A stretch of DNA of 64,000 nt, from positions 669,780-733,779 of the forward strand of contig CM001167.1 of NCBI GenBank assembly GCA_000212915.1, given 5' to 3'. The stretch comes from Bacteroides coprosuis DSM 18011. GTDB lineage: Bacteria; Bacteroidota; Bacteroidia; Bacteroidales; Bacteroidaceae. This document shows, piece by piece, positions 1 through 8,288 of the stretch (positions are counted from its first letter, which is position 1; the number at the start of each line of letters is the position of its first letter). Both the position numbers and the translations under genes were made by a program. A model generated the notes under the pieces. The model saw only the letters and a list, made by a program, of their open reading frames with translations, did no database searches and was not told the DNA's origin.

Positions 1-97
1 TTTTAATAATATACATCAAATCATTACAGATACAAATGCTCCCGCTCACATGGTAGAAATGATTCGTGAGATGGGAATAGAAGTTACATTAGTGTAA
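1..97 (+). CDS. 3' end of an unidentified protein (partial)
   Basis: The frame beginning at base 2 is open from the window edge to a TAA at 95-97 and encodes about 31 residues ending in HMVEMIREMGIEVTLV. The start lies outside the window. The piece is too short for me to assign a family. It converges on glpC, and the two share the palindromic terminator at 120-157, which supports this being a real gene end. Confidence 0.6.
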   Translation, partial: FNNIHQIITDTNAPAHMVEMIREMGIEVTLV

Positions 98-119
98 ATA
101 AGTTCTCTCTATACGATAC

Positions 120-157
120 AAAAACAAAAGCAGTGAAATTTCACTGCTTTTGTTTTT
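120..157. terminator. Bidirectional terminator between the partial gene and glpC
   Basis: A perfect inverted repeat with 19-base arms (core GCAGTGAAA/TTTCACTGC) is flanked by an A-run on one side and a T-run on the other. It can end transcription from both strands and sits exactly between two convergent gene ends. Confidence 0.85.
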
Positions 158-158
158 A

Positions 159-1379
159 CTAGTCTTCTAGTGCTTTTGCTAAAATCGAAATGGGATGTTC
201 GCATTTCGCACTAGTAGACATCTCAATTTGCCACTTACAGGTTTCACAGTCGGTGACTACATAATCAATATCACTTTCTTCAATCTGTCTAAATAATGGA
301 TCACCGATATCTTGTGAAGTTTTATAATTTTCTTTCTTAAATCCGTATGTTCCTGCTATACCGCAGCAGTTAGAGTCTAATACTGTTAATTCAATATTAG
401 GAATCAATTTTAATAGCTCAATAGAGTAATATGCCCAGCCTAATTTTTCCATATGGCAAGGTGTGTGATAAGCTACTTTTATTTTTTTATTCCCTACTTT
501 AAGCTTTTTATCTGATTGGCTTAGCAGGCGATAGATATATCTAGTAGCTAGCTCTACTTGGTCTTTAACATCTTTATTGTCTATGTTTAATAAGTGAGGA
601 TACTCATCTCGAATAGTAAAGGTACAAGTAGATGAAGTGGCTACTACAGGGCGCTTCTTTTCTAATACTGATTCTCTAATTGCTGAAATGTTAACGTTAG
701 CTTGCTTCTTAGCTTGGTTAATTAATCCATTTGAAATTAAGGCAACACCACAACACTTTTCTTTGCTAAGTAGTTGTACACCGATACCTAATGCATTAAA
801 TACCTTAATCATATCTTTACCTAACTGTGGATTGTTGTAGTTTACATAACAACCATGGAAATAACTTACTTGATCAGTATATTTATCTTGTTCTTTTTGA
901 GCATTCTTTTTATACCATGATTCAAAAGTTCCAAATGCATACTTAGGAAATGTTCTGTGATGATCAATCTTAAGAGTTTTATCTAGGACTACTTTGGTCG
1001 CTTTTAACCCTAATATAGGGTTTAGGATAGGAGCAAATGGAGTAGCTAATGTTCCCATAATATCAGTATTAGCCAATAGCATATCTCTTAGTTTTGGCTT
1101 TTTCTTGCTGTATTTAATACGAGCTGATTGAATGATATCCCCGATTTTTACATTGGATGGGCATGCTACTTCACATCGCTTACAATTAAGACAGTACTTC
1201 AAAGCCTCGTCATAAAAATCAGCTTTTTTTAAGCGTAAACGCTCTCCATCAGGTCCGGCTTGTTTGGGGCCTGGGTAGTTGGGATTTACTTTTGCTACAG
1301 GGCAATATACAGTACAAATTGTACATTTAATGCATTGCTCAAAGTTATTGTTACTTATATTATATTCTTGGAGTTTCAT
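159..1379 (-). CDS. glpC: Anaerobic glycerol-3-phosphate dehydrogenase, iron-sulfur subunit C
   Basis: GlpC is the membrane-associated Fe-S subunit that passes electrons from the GlpAB flavoproteins to the quinone pool during glycerol-3-phosphate oxidation to dihydroxyacetone phosphate. At 406 aa it has the usual length. Two 4Fe-4S cysteine sets are visible (C16, C19, C22, C26 and C63, C66, C69, C73). Two heterodisulfide-reductase-type CCG domains follow, one around residues 175-215 with CCGVAL and one around 305-345 with HTPCH and CCGIAG. It is the last gene of glpABC, seven bases after glpB. The other CCG-domain possibility, lactate utilisation LldE, is unlikely because of the glpA and glpB neighbours. 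Confidence 0.93.
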   Translation of the reverse strand: MKLQEYNISNNNFEQCIKCTICTVYCPVAKVNPNYPGPKQAGPDGERLRLKKADFYDEALKYCLNCKRCEVACPSNVKIGDIIQSARIKYSKKKPKLRDMLLANTDIMGTLATPFAPILNPILGLKATKVVLDKTLKIDHHRTFPKYAFGTFESWYKKNAQKEQDKYTDQVSYFHGCYVNYNNPQLGKDMIKVFNALGIGVQLLSKEKCCGVALISNGLINQAKKQANVNISAIRESVLEKKRPVVATSSTCTFTIRDEYPHLLNIDNKDVKDQVELATRYIYRLLSQSDKKLKVGNKKIKVAYHTPCHMEKLGWAYYSIELLKLIPNIELTVLDSNCCGIAGTYGFKKENYKTSQDIGDPLFRQIEESDIDYVVTDCETCKWQIEMSTSAKCEHPISILAKALED

Positions 1380-1386
1380 ATGCTTC

Positions 1387-2649
1387 TTATTTTCTAAGTA
1401 TAGTGTTTGCTACATGAAGAGCAGTTAGAATTGAAACACCAGCTCCACATCCTTCCTTTATGGCGTTGAATGCTTCTAGTCCTGCTCCTATAATGTATAG
1501 ATTGTCTAGAGATTGTCCTTTTATTTGCCCTTGAAAATCGTTGTTGGTTTTGATTCCGAAAGACATGTAGGGTTGAGCGTTGAATACGTTATTGTCGTAC
1601 CATTCTTCTCTATGATCAATATGGTTCACATCTAAGTTGAAGATGGGCTCATATATTTTATCTCTACTAGCAACCAATCCTTGGCTAAAATAGCTCCCTG
1701 TTGCTAAAACAAAATTATTAGCATGGAAAGGTATATCTCCATGGTTGAAGCTATAAACTTTTTCGAGTTTATTGTTTTTAATATCTCCTTTTACGATGTT
1801 GTCACCTAGCATATATACACCTCCTAAACAGGTGTAAGCTTCATGCAAAAACTGCTGTATCTTGATACCAATTACAGATGGTGGGAGTGTAGGTAGTAAG
1901 AATATGGGTTTGCCTACTTTTTCTTCTAAATCTTGGATGATTTGGTCATTGTCTAAGCTTAATATCGCTGGGAATAGAATAGCTTCTGCATCTTTACTTC
2001 CCTCTTTAAGAATATGAACTAATTCGTTGAATTCTTTATCGTTTAAGCGATCCATCACGTTGGTGATGTTACTAGATCTCAGTTCGCTTGGGTTTCTGCG
2101 AAGTCTATCTAGGCTTTCAAGTGTAAATTCAGTTATTTTGCTTTTTGTGCCTAGTTTTAGTAATGCACTAGCTATGAATTCAGGGTAAAAATCAAGAAAG
2201 CCACTCATATTGAAAATTGCTACTTTTTCCCATGGGAGTTTTTTGCTTTCTTTCGTGGTAGCAAAAGGATTTACTGATAACCAAGTTGATTTAACTTCTC
2301 CTAAAGGTGATATGCGATAATGATTCTTTTGAGTTGAGCCCAATAAAGGAATTCCTAATTCTCTTAAAAAAGTTTCGGCCTCTTGAGTCAAATTTGCAAA
2401 TAACTCTTTCCCCAATTTACTATATGGGTGAAGGTTGTTTAGTGTTACTAATTTATCTATTTCTTCTATAGGTTGTTGTACAGCTGTCCCATCTGGTAAA
2501 TTATTTAGCAAATCAAAAGAACCTGAAGAAAAATGAATAGCACTTTGACCAGCAGACACTATAGCACATTTCTTATTTTGCTGACATAATTTTATACCAC
2601 AGATTAATCCTGCTAATCCTCCTCCTATTATTACTGTATCAAATCTCAT
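1387..2649 (-). CDS. glpB: Anaerobic glycerol-3-phosphate dehydrogenase, FAD subunit B
   Basis: GlpB is the second flavoprotein subunit of the anaerobic glycerol-3-phosphate dehydrogenase. The N-terminus shows an FAD-binding Rossmann motif (VIIGGGLAGL, residues 6-15), and the C-terminus has the second FAD contact (IIGAGLEAF, then GCGAGVS) around residue 390. The 420-aa length fits the family. The ATG overlaps the glpA stop by four bases, so the two are translationally coupled and probably made in equal amounts. Annotated from family features and operon position; the sequence of this subunit is poorly conserved between phyla. Confidence 0.9.
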   Translation of the reverse strand: MRFDTVIIGGGLAGLICGIKLCQQNKKCAIVSAGQSAIHFSSGSFDLLNNLPDGTAVQQPIEEIDKLVTLNNLHPYSKLGKELFANLTQEAETFLRELGIPLLGSTQKNHYRISPLGEVKSTWLSVNPFATTKESKKLPWEKVAIFNMSGFLDFYPEFIASALLKLGTKSKITEFTLESLDRLRRNPSELRSSNITNVMDRLNDKEFNELVHILKEGSKDAEAILFPAILSLDNDQIIQDLEEKVGKPIFLLPTLPPSVIGIKIQQFLHEAYTCLGGVYMLGDNIVKGDIKNNKLEKVYSFNHGDIPFHANNFVLATGSYFSQGLVASRDKIYEPIFNLDVNHIDHREEWYDNNVFNAQPYMSFGIKTNNDFQGQIKGQSLDNLYIIGAGLEAFNAIKEGCGAGVSILTALHVANTILRK

Positions 2650-4286
2650 TGGTTAACGATTTTAGAGTCCGACAATCCGCAAACACTTTCATAAATCCAA
2701 GCTGTATATTCACTGCCTCTTAATCCTTCTCCCCATGCGGTTGGGTATATTCCTTTCCATCTTTCATTAAGGAATGATGATAAATCTGCTTTGGCTTTGG
2801 TTGGGCATGCTCCAGTAGATTTATTCATTAATCCTGCTGCTCTACAAGCACAAAGCTCACCCTGGCAAGTACCCATACCAACTCTAGTACGTCTTCTTAA
2901 ATCCACTAAATTGTGTACATCAAGTTCTTTTAAAGCATAATTCACTTCACCTACCGATATTTCTTCACACTCACAAACGAGGCTATTGTCTCTTTCGGTA
3001 TTTCCTGAAAGTTTTTCAGCCATATCTCCATGACGATAAATAGCAGCTTCTTTTACAGTGTGTGGCATAGAAACAATCTTTTTAGATATTTCTTCTTTTG
3101 TTTCTCTTGAGCCCGGAAGTAGATCTTCGTCAGTAGTACATTTCTTATCTATGTTTAATTTCTTGCAAACTAAATCAGTAGCCCATTCGGCCATTAAGCG
3201 ATAGGTCATTAACTTACCTCCAGTAATGGTGATAAATCCTTTCAATCCATCTCTTTCTTCATGATCTAATAGCACAATTCCACGACTTGTTTTTCTTCCA
3301 TCAGGATCATCATCAGCCGCTACAAGTGGTCTTACACCAGCATAGCCTCTTAATATTCTAGTTTGTGACAAAATAGGTGCTAGTTTTTCTCCTTCTCTAA
3401 GAAGTAAATCTACTTCATCTGGAGTAACATGCATATTGTCTATTTGATCATATGGTACTCTTGTAGAAGTTGTACCTATTAGTGCAATAGTATCCCCTGG
3501 TACAAGGATATCTGCATCTGCTGGTTTACGACATCTGTTTAAAACTACATTATTAACACGGTGTCCAAAAATCAGCAATGAACCTTTTGCTGGGAACATG
3601 CGTACTTTTAAATCTGCATATTCCGAAATGTGCTGTCCCCATATACCTCCAGCATTCACTACTAGCTGGCTATGGATTTCATATATCTCTTTTGTACGGT
3701 GGTCTAGAACTTTTACTCCTACAATACGATCTTGTTCTCTTAAAAGTCCTACTACCTCATGATAAGTTTTTAAGTCTGCTCCATGTTCTTTTGCGTCAAT
3801 AACATTGGATGCGGTTAATCGAAAGGGGTCTACAGAGCCATCGGGGACCTTTACAGCGCCCACTAATGTAGGGTTTGCTGAGGGCTCCATTAATAAAGCT
3901 TGTTTCGGATCTATAACTTCAGCTTTTATTCCTGCTTCTAAGCAAGATTGAACGAAAGTTTTTTGATATTCTAAATCATCTTCGGGTAAGCTTAGGAATA
4001 AACCATCAGTTTTGTCAATGCAGTGGCGTGCTACTCTTTTAAGTATCATGTTTTCTTTAATACACTCTACTGCAGATTCTTTATCGGTTACAGCATAACG
4101 TGCTCCACTATGTAATAGTCCGTGATTTCTACCTGTGGTACCTGATGCTATATCGAAACGTTCCAAGAGTAAGGTTTTAAGTCCTCTCTTTGCACAATCT
4201 CTAGCTGTACCAGCTCCTGTTGCTCCTCCACCTATAATGATAACATCATAGGTAGGTGTTATTGTGTTTTGATTGTTCTGGTTCAT
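2646..4286 (-). CDS. glpA: Anaerobic glycerol-3-phosphate dehydrogenase, catalytic FAD subunit A
   Basis: GlpA oxidises sn-glycerol-3-phosphate to dihydroxyacetone phosphate. The FAD motif IIGGGATGAGTARD lies near residue 17, followed by the family signature SGTTGRNHGLLHSGARYA. A DAO fold fills the first 370 residues. The C-terminal part carries a BFD-type [2Fe-2S] cysteine set (CECEE at 438-442, then TCQGELCAC at 473-481). This C-terminal extension separates GlpA from aerobic GlpD. It is the first gene of glpABC, with a 435-base upstream region. No glpF or glpK lies within view. Confidence 0.94.
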   Translation of the reverse strand: MNQNNQNTITPTYDVIIIGGGATGAGTARDCAKRGLKTLLLERFDIASGTTGRNHGLLHSGARYAVTDKESAVECIKENMILKRVARHCIDKTDGLFLSLPEDDLEYQKTFVQSCLEAGIKAEVIDPKQALLMEPSANPTLVGAVKVPDGSVDPFRLTASNVIDAKEHGADLKTYHEVVGLLREQDRIVGVKVLDHRTKEIYEIHSQLVVNAGGIWGQHISEYADLKVRMFPAKGSLLIFGHRVNNVVLNRCRKPADADILVPGDTIALIGTTSTRVPYDQIDNMHVTPDEVDLLLREGEKLAPILSQTRILRGYAGVRPLVAADDDPDGRKTSRGIVLLDHEERDGLKGFITITGGKLMTYRLMAEWATDLVCKKLNIDKKCTTDEDLLPGSRETKEEISKKIVSMPHTVKEAAIYRHGDMAEKLSGNTERDNSLVCECEEISVGEVNYALKELDVHNLVDLRRRTRVGMGTCQGELCACRAAGLMNKSTGACPTKAKADLSSFLNERWKGIYPTAWGEGLRGSEYTAWIYESVCGLSDSKIVNQ

Positions 4287-4639
4287 TGGTTAACAATTTA
4301 GTGTGATACAAATAACGTGATTTATTTTGATTAATAAAACTAAATCGAAATAAAAATGTAAGTAAACGAAAGTAATTCATTCTTTTTAGTTCTTGGAAGA
4401 GTTTGTTTATCTCTAGAATCTTTTGGATACTACTCAAGTTATGCCTTATTATATATTGCATTTGTATTACAATTAATTTTATAATTAGTTTTACATAAGT
4501 ATTTGATATACAGTAGTTTATTGTTTTTAGATAGGTGATATTATAAATACATTACAACATTTACTTCTCTGAATAGGTTAAAATGATAATTTTTATAAAA
4601 AATGACTTTCGATTATGTTATTTATCGAAAGGTTTTTAT
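4287..4639. other. AT-rich intergenic region upstream of glpA
   Basis: This stretch separates glpA (minus strand) from the small plus-strand ORF. It is very AT-rich and must hold the glpABC promoter, but I see no clean copy of the TTTG/TAnnTTTG promoter on the minus strand and no convincing operator. A 71-codon reading frame at 4246-4461 overlaps glpA and has no coding character. Confidence 0.5.
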
Positions 4640-4647
4640 TATATTTG
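4640..4647 (+). promoter_or_regulatory. Candidate -7 box upstream of the small ORF at 4722
   Basis: TATATTTG matches the Bacteroidetes -7 consensus TAnnTTTG. No good TTTG box lies about 19-20 bases upstream, so the promoter call is weak. It would give a leader of roughly 70 bases. Confidence 0.35.
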
Positions 4648-4721
4648 TGATAAAGGATGTCAAAATAAGATAATAAAGACTCCTAAAAAGTCAAATTCGT
4701 TTAATTGTTAAAAGTTGTATT

Positions 4722-4916
4722 ATGTCTAAGATTTGTGAGATGAAGATTCAAGAGGATACTAGAATTTATACTCTTGGTGCAAAGGAAATTAGAGAGGCGA
4801 ATGAAGTAAGGAACGAGTCTGCAACCTATGTTGAAGTACTCTCTTTCTTAAGAGATATATTTAACTTAGTTGACTTTTCTGGTATTATAAGTAATTCGAA
4901 AAAAACAATTCTATAA
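4722..4916 (+). CDS. Small hypothetical protein (64 aa)
   Basis: The frame has an ATG start, is charged in its first half (many Glu, Arg and Lys) and has a short amphipathic stretch VLSFLRDIFNLVDF around residues 40-53. There is no signal peptide, membrane segment or family that I recognise. Support for expression is contextual: a TATATTTG box 75 bases upstream and a strong hairpin 40 bases downstream (4958-4998) frame it as a separate transcription unit. It could equally be a remnant or a chance frame. Confidence 0.4.
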   Translation: MSKICEMKIQEDTRIYTLGAKEIREANEVRNESATYVEVLSFLRDIFNLVDFSGIISNSKKTIL

Positions 4917-4957
4917 GTTTTTGTTTCGTTTAGCTAGCTAAACTTCATGATATCGTA

Positions 4958-4998
4958 TAACGCATATGTTGTGGTTGTTTTCCACAGTATATGCGTTA
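4958..4998 (+). terminator. Hairpin after the small ORF
   Basis: AACGCATATGTTGTGG pairs with CCACAGTATATGCGTT across a six-base loop, with two G-U wobbles. The downstream T-run is interrupted, so termination may be imperfect. It lies between the small ORF and the alkaline phosphatase gene. Confidence 0.6.
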
Positions 4999-5015
4999 AT
5001 TTATTTATGCTTTTG

Positions 5016-5023
5016 TATATTTG
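5016..5023 (+). promoter_or_regulatory. -7 box of the alkaline phosphatase promoter
   Basis: TATATTTG matches TAnnTTTG and lies 35 bases upstream of the ATG at 5059, the usual distance in Bacteroidetes. The -33 region is not a good TTTG match and falls within the end of the preceding hairpin. Confidence 0.5.
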
Positions 5024-5058
5024 TCTCAACTTCAAACAAACTATAATCGAAAATAATC

Positions 5059-6462
5059 ATGAAAAAGACATTAAGTTTATTTATTCTCCTGTTTGTATCT
5101 GTTTCGCTTTTTGCTCAAGGTAAAGCTAAATATGTGTTTTACTTTATTGGAGATGGCATGGGAGCAGATCAAGTTAATGGGACGGAAATGTATCTTGCCG
5201 AAAAAGAAGGTATGATTGGAGTAAAACCTCTTATTTTTACTCAATTTCCTGTGATGAGTGTCGTTAATACTTATTCTCGTACGAACTCCGTAACTGATTC
5301 TTCAGCTGCTGGAACGGCTTTAGCTACTGGAGAAAAGACGTACAATGGTGCAATAGGTGTAGGTAAAGACAAGGAAAAACTGACGAGTGTAGCTGAGCGT
5401 GCTAAAAAGGCGGGTAAAAAGGTAGGAGTTATAACTAGTGTTAGTGTAGATCATGCTACTCCTGCTGCATTTTATGCTCATCAACCTGACAGAGGAATGT
5501 ATTATGAAATAGCTCACGATTTACCTCTTGCAAATTTTGACTTTTATGGAGGTTCTGGTTTCTTGAAACCTGATAAAAATGCTGAAGGGGAAAATGCTCC
5601 TAGTATTTATCCTATGTTTGAAAAAGCAGGGTATAAATTGTATCGTGGCTTAGATGAGTATTCGCAATCTAGTAGAGATGAAAAATTGATATTAATCCAA
5701 AAAGAGGGTTCTGATAAAAATGCTTTGCCCTATGCTATTGATCGTAAAGCAGGAGATTTGGCTTTAAAAGAAATTACACAGAGCGCGATAGAGCATTTAT
5801 CTTATAAAAACAATAAAGGATTCTTCCTTATGGTTGAAGGTGGAAAAATAGACTGGGCTTGTCATGATAATGATGCTGCTACAGTTTTCCACGAAGTAAT
5901 AGATATGGATGAAGCTATTGCTGAAGCTTTTGCTTTCTATAAAAAGCACCCTAAAGAAACATTAATTGTAGTTACTGCTGATCATGAGACAGGTGGTATT
6001 GCTTTGGGTACGGGTAAATATGCTTTAAATCTTCAATCTTTACAATATCAAAAGGTGTCTGCTAATCAATTGTCTACCTTGATGAGTAATCTTCGTAAGG
6101 AAAAAAACAACAATGTGACTTGGGAAGATATGAAGCAGCTCTTAGGAGAAAATATGGGTTTCTGGAAAGAGGTGAAACTGACATGGGAACAAGAAAGAAA
6201 ACTTAGAGATGAGTTTGAACATAGTTTTGTCCAAAAGAAACAAGGCTTTGAAGAAAGTATGTATACTAAAACTGAGCCGATGGCTGCGAGAGCGAAAGAA
6301 GTAATGAATGAAGTAGCAATGGTAAGTTGGGCTTCACATTCACATTCAGCAAATTTTGTTCCCGTTTTTGCTATCGGTGTTGGAGCTGAATTATTTAACG
6401 CTAGATTGAATAATATTGATATCCCTCACAATATATCTAAAGCAGCTGGTTACAAGTGGTAA
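5059..6462 (+). CDS. Secreted alkaline phosphatase
   Basis: This is a metal-dependent phosphomonoesterase of the alkaline phosphatase superfamily, probably periplasmic and involved in phosphate scavenging. A signal peptide covers residues 1-20 (MKKTLSLFILLFVSVSLFAQ). Metal- and substrate-binding motifs are in family order: FIGDGMG (29-35), TDSSAAGTALATG with the likely nucleophile Ser81, HATPAAFYAH, EGGKIDWACHDND, TADHETGG and the late SHSHS histidine set. The 467-aa length is normal. The stop codon is followed after only ten bases by the IS256-type element, which now separates the gene from the strong terminator at 7839-7882. Confidence 0.93.
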   Translation: MKKTLSLFILLFVSVSLFAQGKAKYVFYFIGDGMGADQVNGTEMYLAEKEGMIGVKPLIFTQFPVMSVVNTYSRTNSVTDSSAAGTALATGEKTYNGAIGVGKDKEKLTSVAERAKKAGKKVGVITSVSVDHATPAAFYAHQPDRGMYYEIAHDLPLANFDFYGGSGFLKPDKNAEGENAPSIYPMFEKAGYKLYRGLDEYSQSSRDEKLILIQKEGSDKNALPYAIDRKAGDLALKEITQSAIEHLSYKNNKGFFLMVEGGKIDWACHDNDAATVFHEVIDMDEAIAEAFAFYKKHPKETLIVVTADHETGGIALGTGKYALNLQSLQYQKVSANQLSTLMSNLRKEKNNNVTWEDMKQLLGENMGFWKEVKLTWEQERKLRDEFEHSFVQKKQGFEESMYTKTEPMAARAKEVMNEVAMVSWASHSHSANFVPVFAIGVGAELFNARLNNIDIPHNISKAAGYKW

Positions 6463-6464
6463 AA

Positions 6465-6472
6465 ATATTTCT
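6465..6472. repeat. Left target-site duplication of the IS256-family element
   Basis: ATATTTCT occurs immediately before the left inverted repeat and again, identically, immediately after the right one at 7814-7821. An 8-bp duplication is normal for IS256-family transposition. Confidence 0.9.
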
Positions 6473-6501
6473 GACACCCTCTCATAAAGTGTGTAAGTTA
6501 A

Positions 6502-6546
6502 AACAACCGGCTTGGGTAACAAAATAACTCAAGCCGTTGTTGTTTA
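6502..6546. other. Inverted repeat upstream of the IS256 transposase
   Basis: An imperfect dyad (AACCGGCTTGGG paired with CTCAAGCCGTT) sits between the left terminal repeat and the transposase start. In RNA reading in from outside it could fold and reduce transposase expression, a common feature of insertion sequences. The role is inferred. Confidence 0.45.
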
Positions 6547-6565
6547 ATAAAAAACTTAAACATTT

Positions 6566-7762
6566 ATGAAAACAGAAGATTTAATCCCTGATGAGTTTTT
6601 CAAACAATTTAAAACAGGAGAAGAACTCCAAAATTTCCTGAAGTCTATTCAAAAGCGTGGAATCGAAAAGATGCTTGAAGCAGAGCTAGATGCTCATTTA
6701 GATTATGACAAGCATAGCCACAGAAAAGAAGAAAACAGTCGTAATGGCTACTCTACAAAGACCATTAAGACTAGTTATGGTAATGATCAAATCAAAGTCC
6801 CAAGAGATCGAGATGCGAGCTATAACCCAATGATTATCCCTAAACGAAAAAGTATGGTTGAAGGATTAGAACACGTTATTGTATCTCTTTATGCTAAGGG
6901 TATGAGTGTTTCTGATATAGAAGAACAAATTAGAGAGGTGTACAATTTTGATGTCTCTGGGGCGACAATCTCTCGTATCACAGATGCCGTAACAGCTGAT
7001 ATTGTAGCTTGGCAGAATCGACCATTGGAACCCGTATATCTTATCGTTTGGATGGACGGTATAGTCTTTAAAGTACGAGAAGGTTCTAAGGTGATTAATA
7101 AAACTATTTATATTGCAGTAGGCTTAAGACGTGATGGACTTAAAGAGGTATTAGGTTTATGGCTTGGAAAGAATGAGTCTTCGTCTTTTTGGATGAGTGT
7201 CCTAACAGACCTAAAAGCTCGTGGAACTGAAGATGTTTTAATTACTGCAACGGATAACTTAAATGGATTTACCGATACGATTCGTACCGTTTTCCCTGAA
7301 TCTAAGACACAAATCTGCATCGTGCACCAAGTGCGTAATGCTTGCAAATACGTAGTTTGGAAGGATAAGAAACAGTTTACAACAGATATGAAGAATATCT
7401 ATAATGCGCCTAATAAGGAGGCTGCAGCAGCTGCTTTAGAAGATTTATCAGTGAAATGGGAATCCAAGTATTCTTATGCTATACAGAGTTGGAGAAAGAA
7501 CTGGGACGAACTTACTGTCTTCTTTGAATTTCCTCTAGAAATAAGAAAAGTTATCTATACTACCAACCTAATTGAGAACCTCAATGGTAAGATTAGAAAG
7601 TATACCAAGAATAAATTATCGTTCCCTACGGATGACTCTGTGATGAAATCAGTATATTTAGCCGTTAGGGAGGCCACTAAGAAGTGGTCAATGCCCATAA
7701 AGAACTGGGGTATTATTTTAAATCAGTTCCTAATTATTTACAAAGAAAGGGTCAGATTATAA
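6566..7762 (+). CDS. IS256-family (Mutator-type) transposase
   Basis: This 398-aa DDE transposase has the normal IS256 length. Family features visible: the N-terminal [11 protein letters not shown] block near residues 41-51, the [15 protein letters not shown] segment, [10 protein letters not shown], and catalytic acidic residues in WMDGI, TDNLNGF and the late [12 protein letters not shown] segment. The [14 protein letters not shown] stretch is the typical conserved histidine region. The frame is uninterrupted, so the element is probably active. Confidence 0.95.
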   Translation: MKTEDLIPDEFFKQFKTGEELQNFLKSIQKRGIEKMLEAELDAHLDYDKHSHRKEENSRNGYSTKTIKTSYGNDQIKVPRDRDASYNPMIIPKRKSMVEGLEHVIVSLYAKGMSVSDIEEQIREVYNFDVSGATISRITDAVTADIVAWQNRPLEPVYLIVWMDGIVFKVREGSKVINKTIYIAVGLRRDGLKEVLGLWLGKNESSSFWMSVLTDLKARGTEDVLITATDNLNGFTDTIRTVFPESKTQICIVHQVRNACKYVVWKDKKQFTTDMKNIYNAPNKEAAAAALEDLSVKWESKYSYAIQSWRKNWDELTVFFEFPLEIRKVIYTTNLIENLNGKIRKYTKNKLSFPTDDSVMKSVYLAVREATKKWSMPIKNWGIILNQFLIIYKERVRL

Positions 7763-7813
7763 AGATAATCCAACCCAAGCTATTTTAACTTACACACTTA
7801 GTGATACAGTGTC

Positions 7814-7821
7814 ATATTTCT
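7814..7821. repeat. Right target-site duplication of the IS256-family element
   Basis: The second copy of ATATTTCT, matching 6465-6472 exactly. Confidence 0.9.
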
Positions 7822-7838
7822 TGTAGATAGTAAGAATT

Positions 7839-7882
7839 AATAATAGCCCCACCTAAGTTTTATCTTAGGTGGGGCTATTATT
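7839..7882. terminator. Strong hairpin, original alkaline phosphatase terminator
   Basis: A 19-bp stem (arms containing ATAGCCCCACCTAAG/CTTAGGTGGGGCTAT) has a six-base loop and A/T-rich flanks. Without the IS256 element it would lie about 30 bases after the alkaline phosphatase stop codon, so I infer it was that gene's terminator. Confidence 0.8.
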
Positions 7883-7936
7883 TGGAGTATATGGAAATTC
7901 TCTATCCCTTACAATTTGAAGTGGGTTAGATATGTT

Positions 7937-7993
7937 TTGACACCGACATGATGATGACATGTCGGTGTCATGATGAGATCATGATACCGATAT
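7937..7993. repeat. 22-bp phased repeat array, locus 1 (3 units)
   Basis: Three copies of a 13-bp core start at 7937, 7959 and 7981, exactly 22 bp apart. They read TTGACACCGACAT (reverse), ATGTCGGTGTCAT (forward) and ATGATACCGATAT (reverse, two differences). The spacers are nine bases each. The first two units can form a long hairpin. The same unit and pitch recur at 43193 and 61411. Confidence 0.9.
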
Positions 7994-8150
7994 GTTCTCT
8001 TCTTAATCCAGAAGTAGAGAAGGTTTTTATGAATTAAGTTTGAGGATATCTTGTATGGGTGAATTGTGTTAATCACAAACTAAAAGTCCTGCTACAAAGC
8101 TGGAGGGCACTGAAAAAGTCTCCGTTTTAGATGGGTACTAACAAAAGAAT

Positions 8151-8186
8151 AATCTGGTAAAAGAAAATATTTTCTTTTACCAGATT
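8151..8186. terminator. Perfect palindrome inside the IS1182-type element
   Basis: AATCTGGTAAAAGAAAAT is followed directly by its exact reverse complement. It lies about 100 bases beyond the transposase stop and may end its transcription or block readthrough from outside. Confidence 0.6.
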
Positions 8187-8288
8187 TTCTTTTAAAAGCT
8201 CACGGATTGTTTTTGGGACACAAAACAGTCTTTTATTTAGGCTATAATAGGTTCTATTTACGATAAAAAAGCACTACTCCTTAGTAAA

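Larger units (their letters stand above)
6473..7813 (+). mobile_element. IS256-family insertion sequence, intact
   Basis: The element is 1341 bp. It is bounded by imperfect inverted repeats of about 31 bp that begin GACAC and share the inner block AAGTGTGTAAGTTAAAA. It carries one transposase gene that fills most of its length and has a perfect 8-bp duplication (ATATTTCT) outside both ends. Intact ends, intact ORF and identical duplications indicate a recent insertion. Confidence 0.93.

Noticed and set aside
4246-4461. 71-codon frame on the minus strand upstream of glpA
   Set aside because: It overlaps the glpA start region, has no coding character and no promoter or start context.
7937-7993. 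CRISPR array at one of the repeat loci
   Set aside because: The repeats are 13 bp with 9-bp spacers, flip orientation, and no cas genes are present. The array does not have the length or uniqueness of CRISPR spacers.
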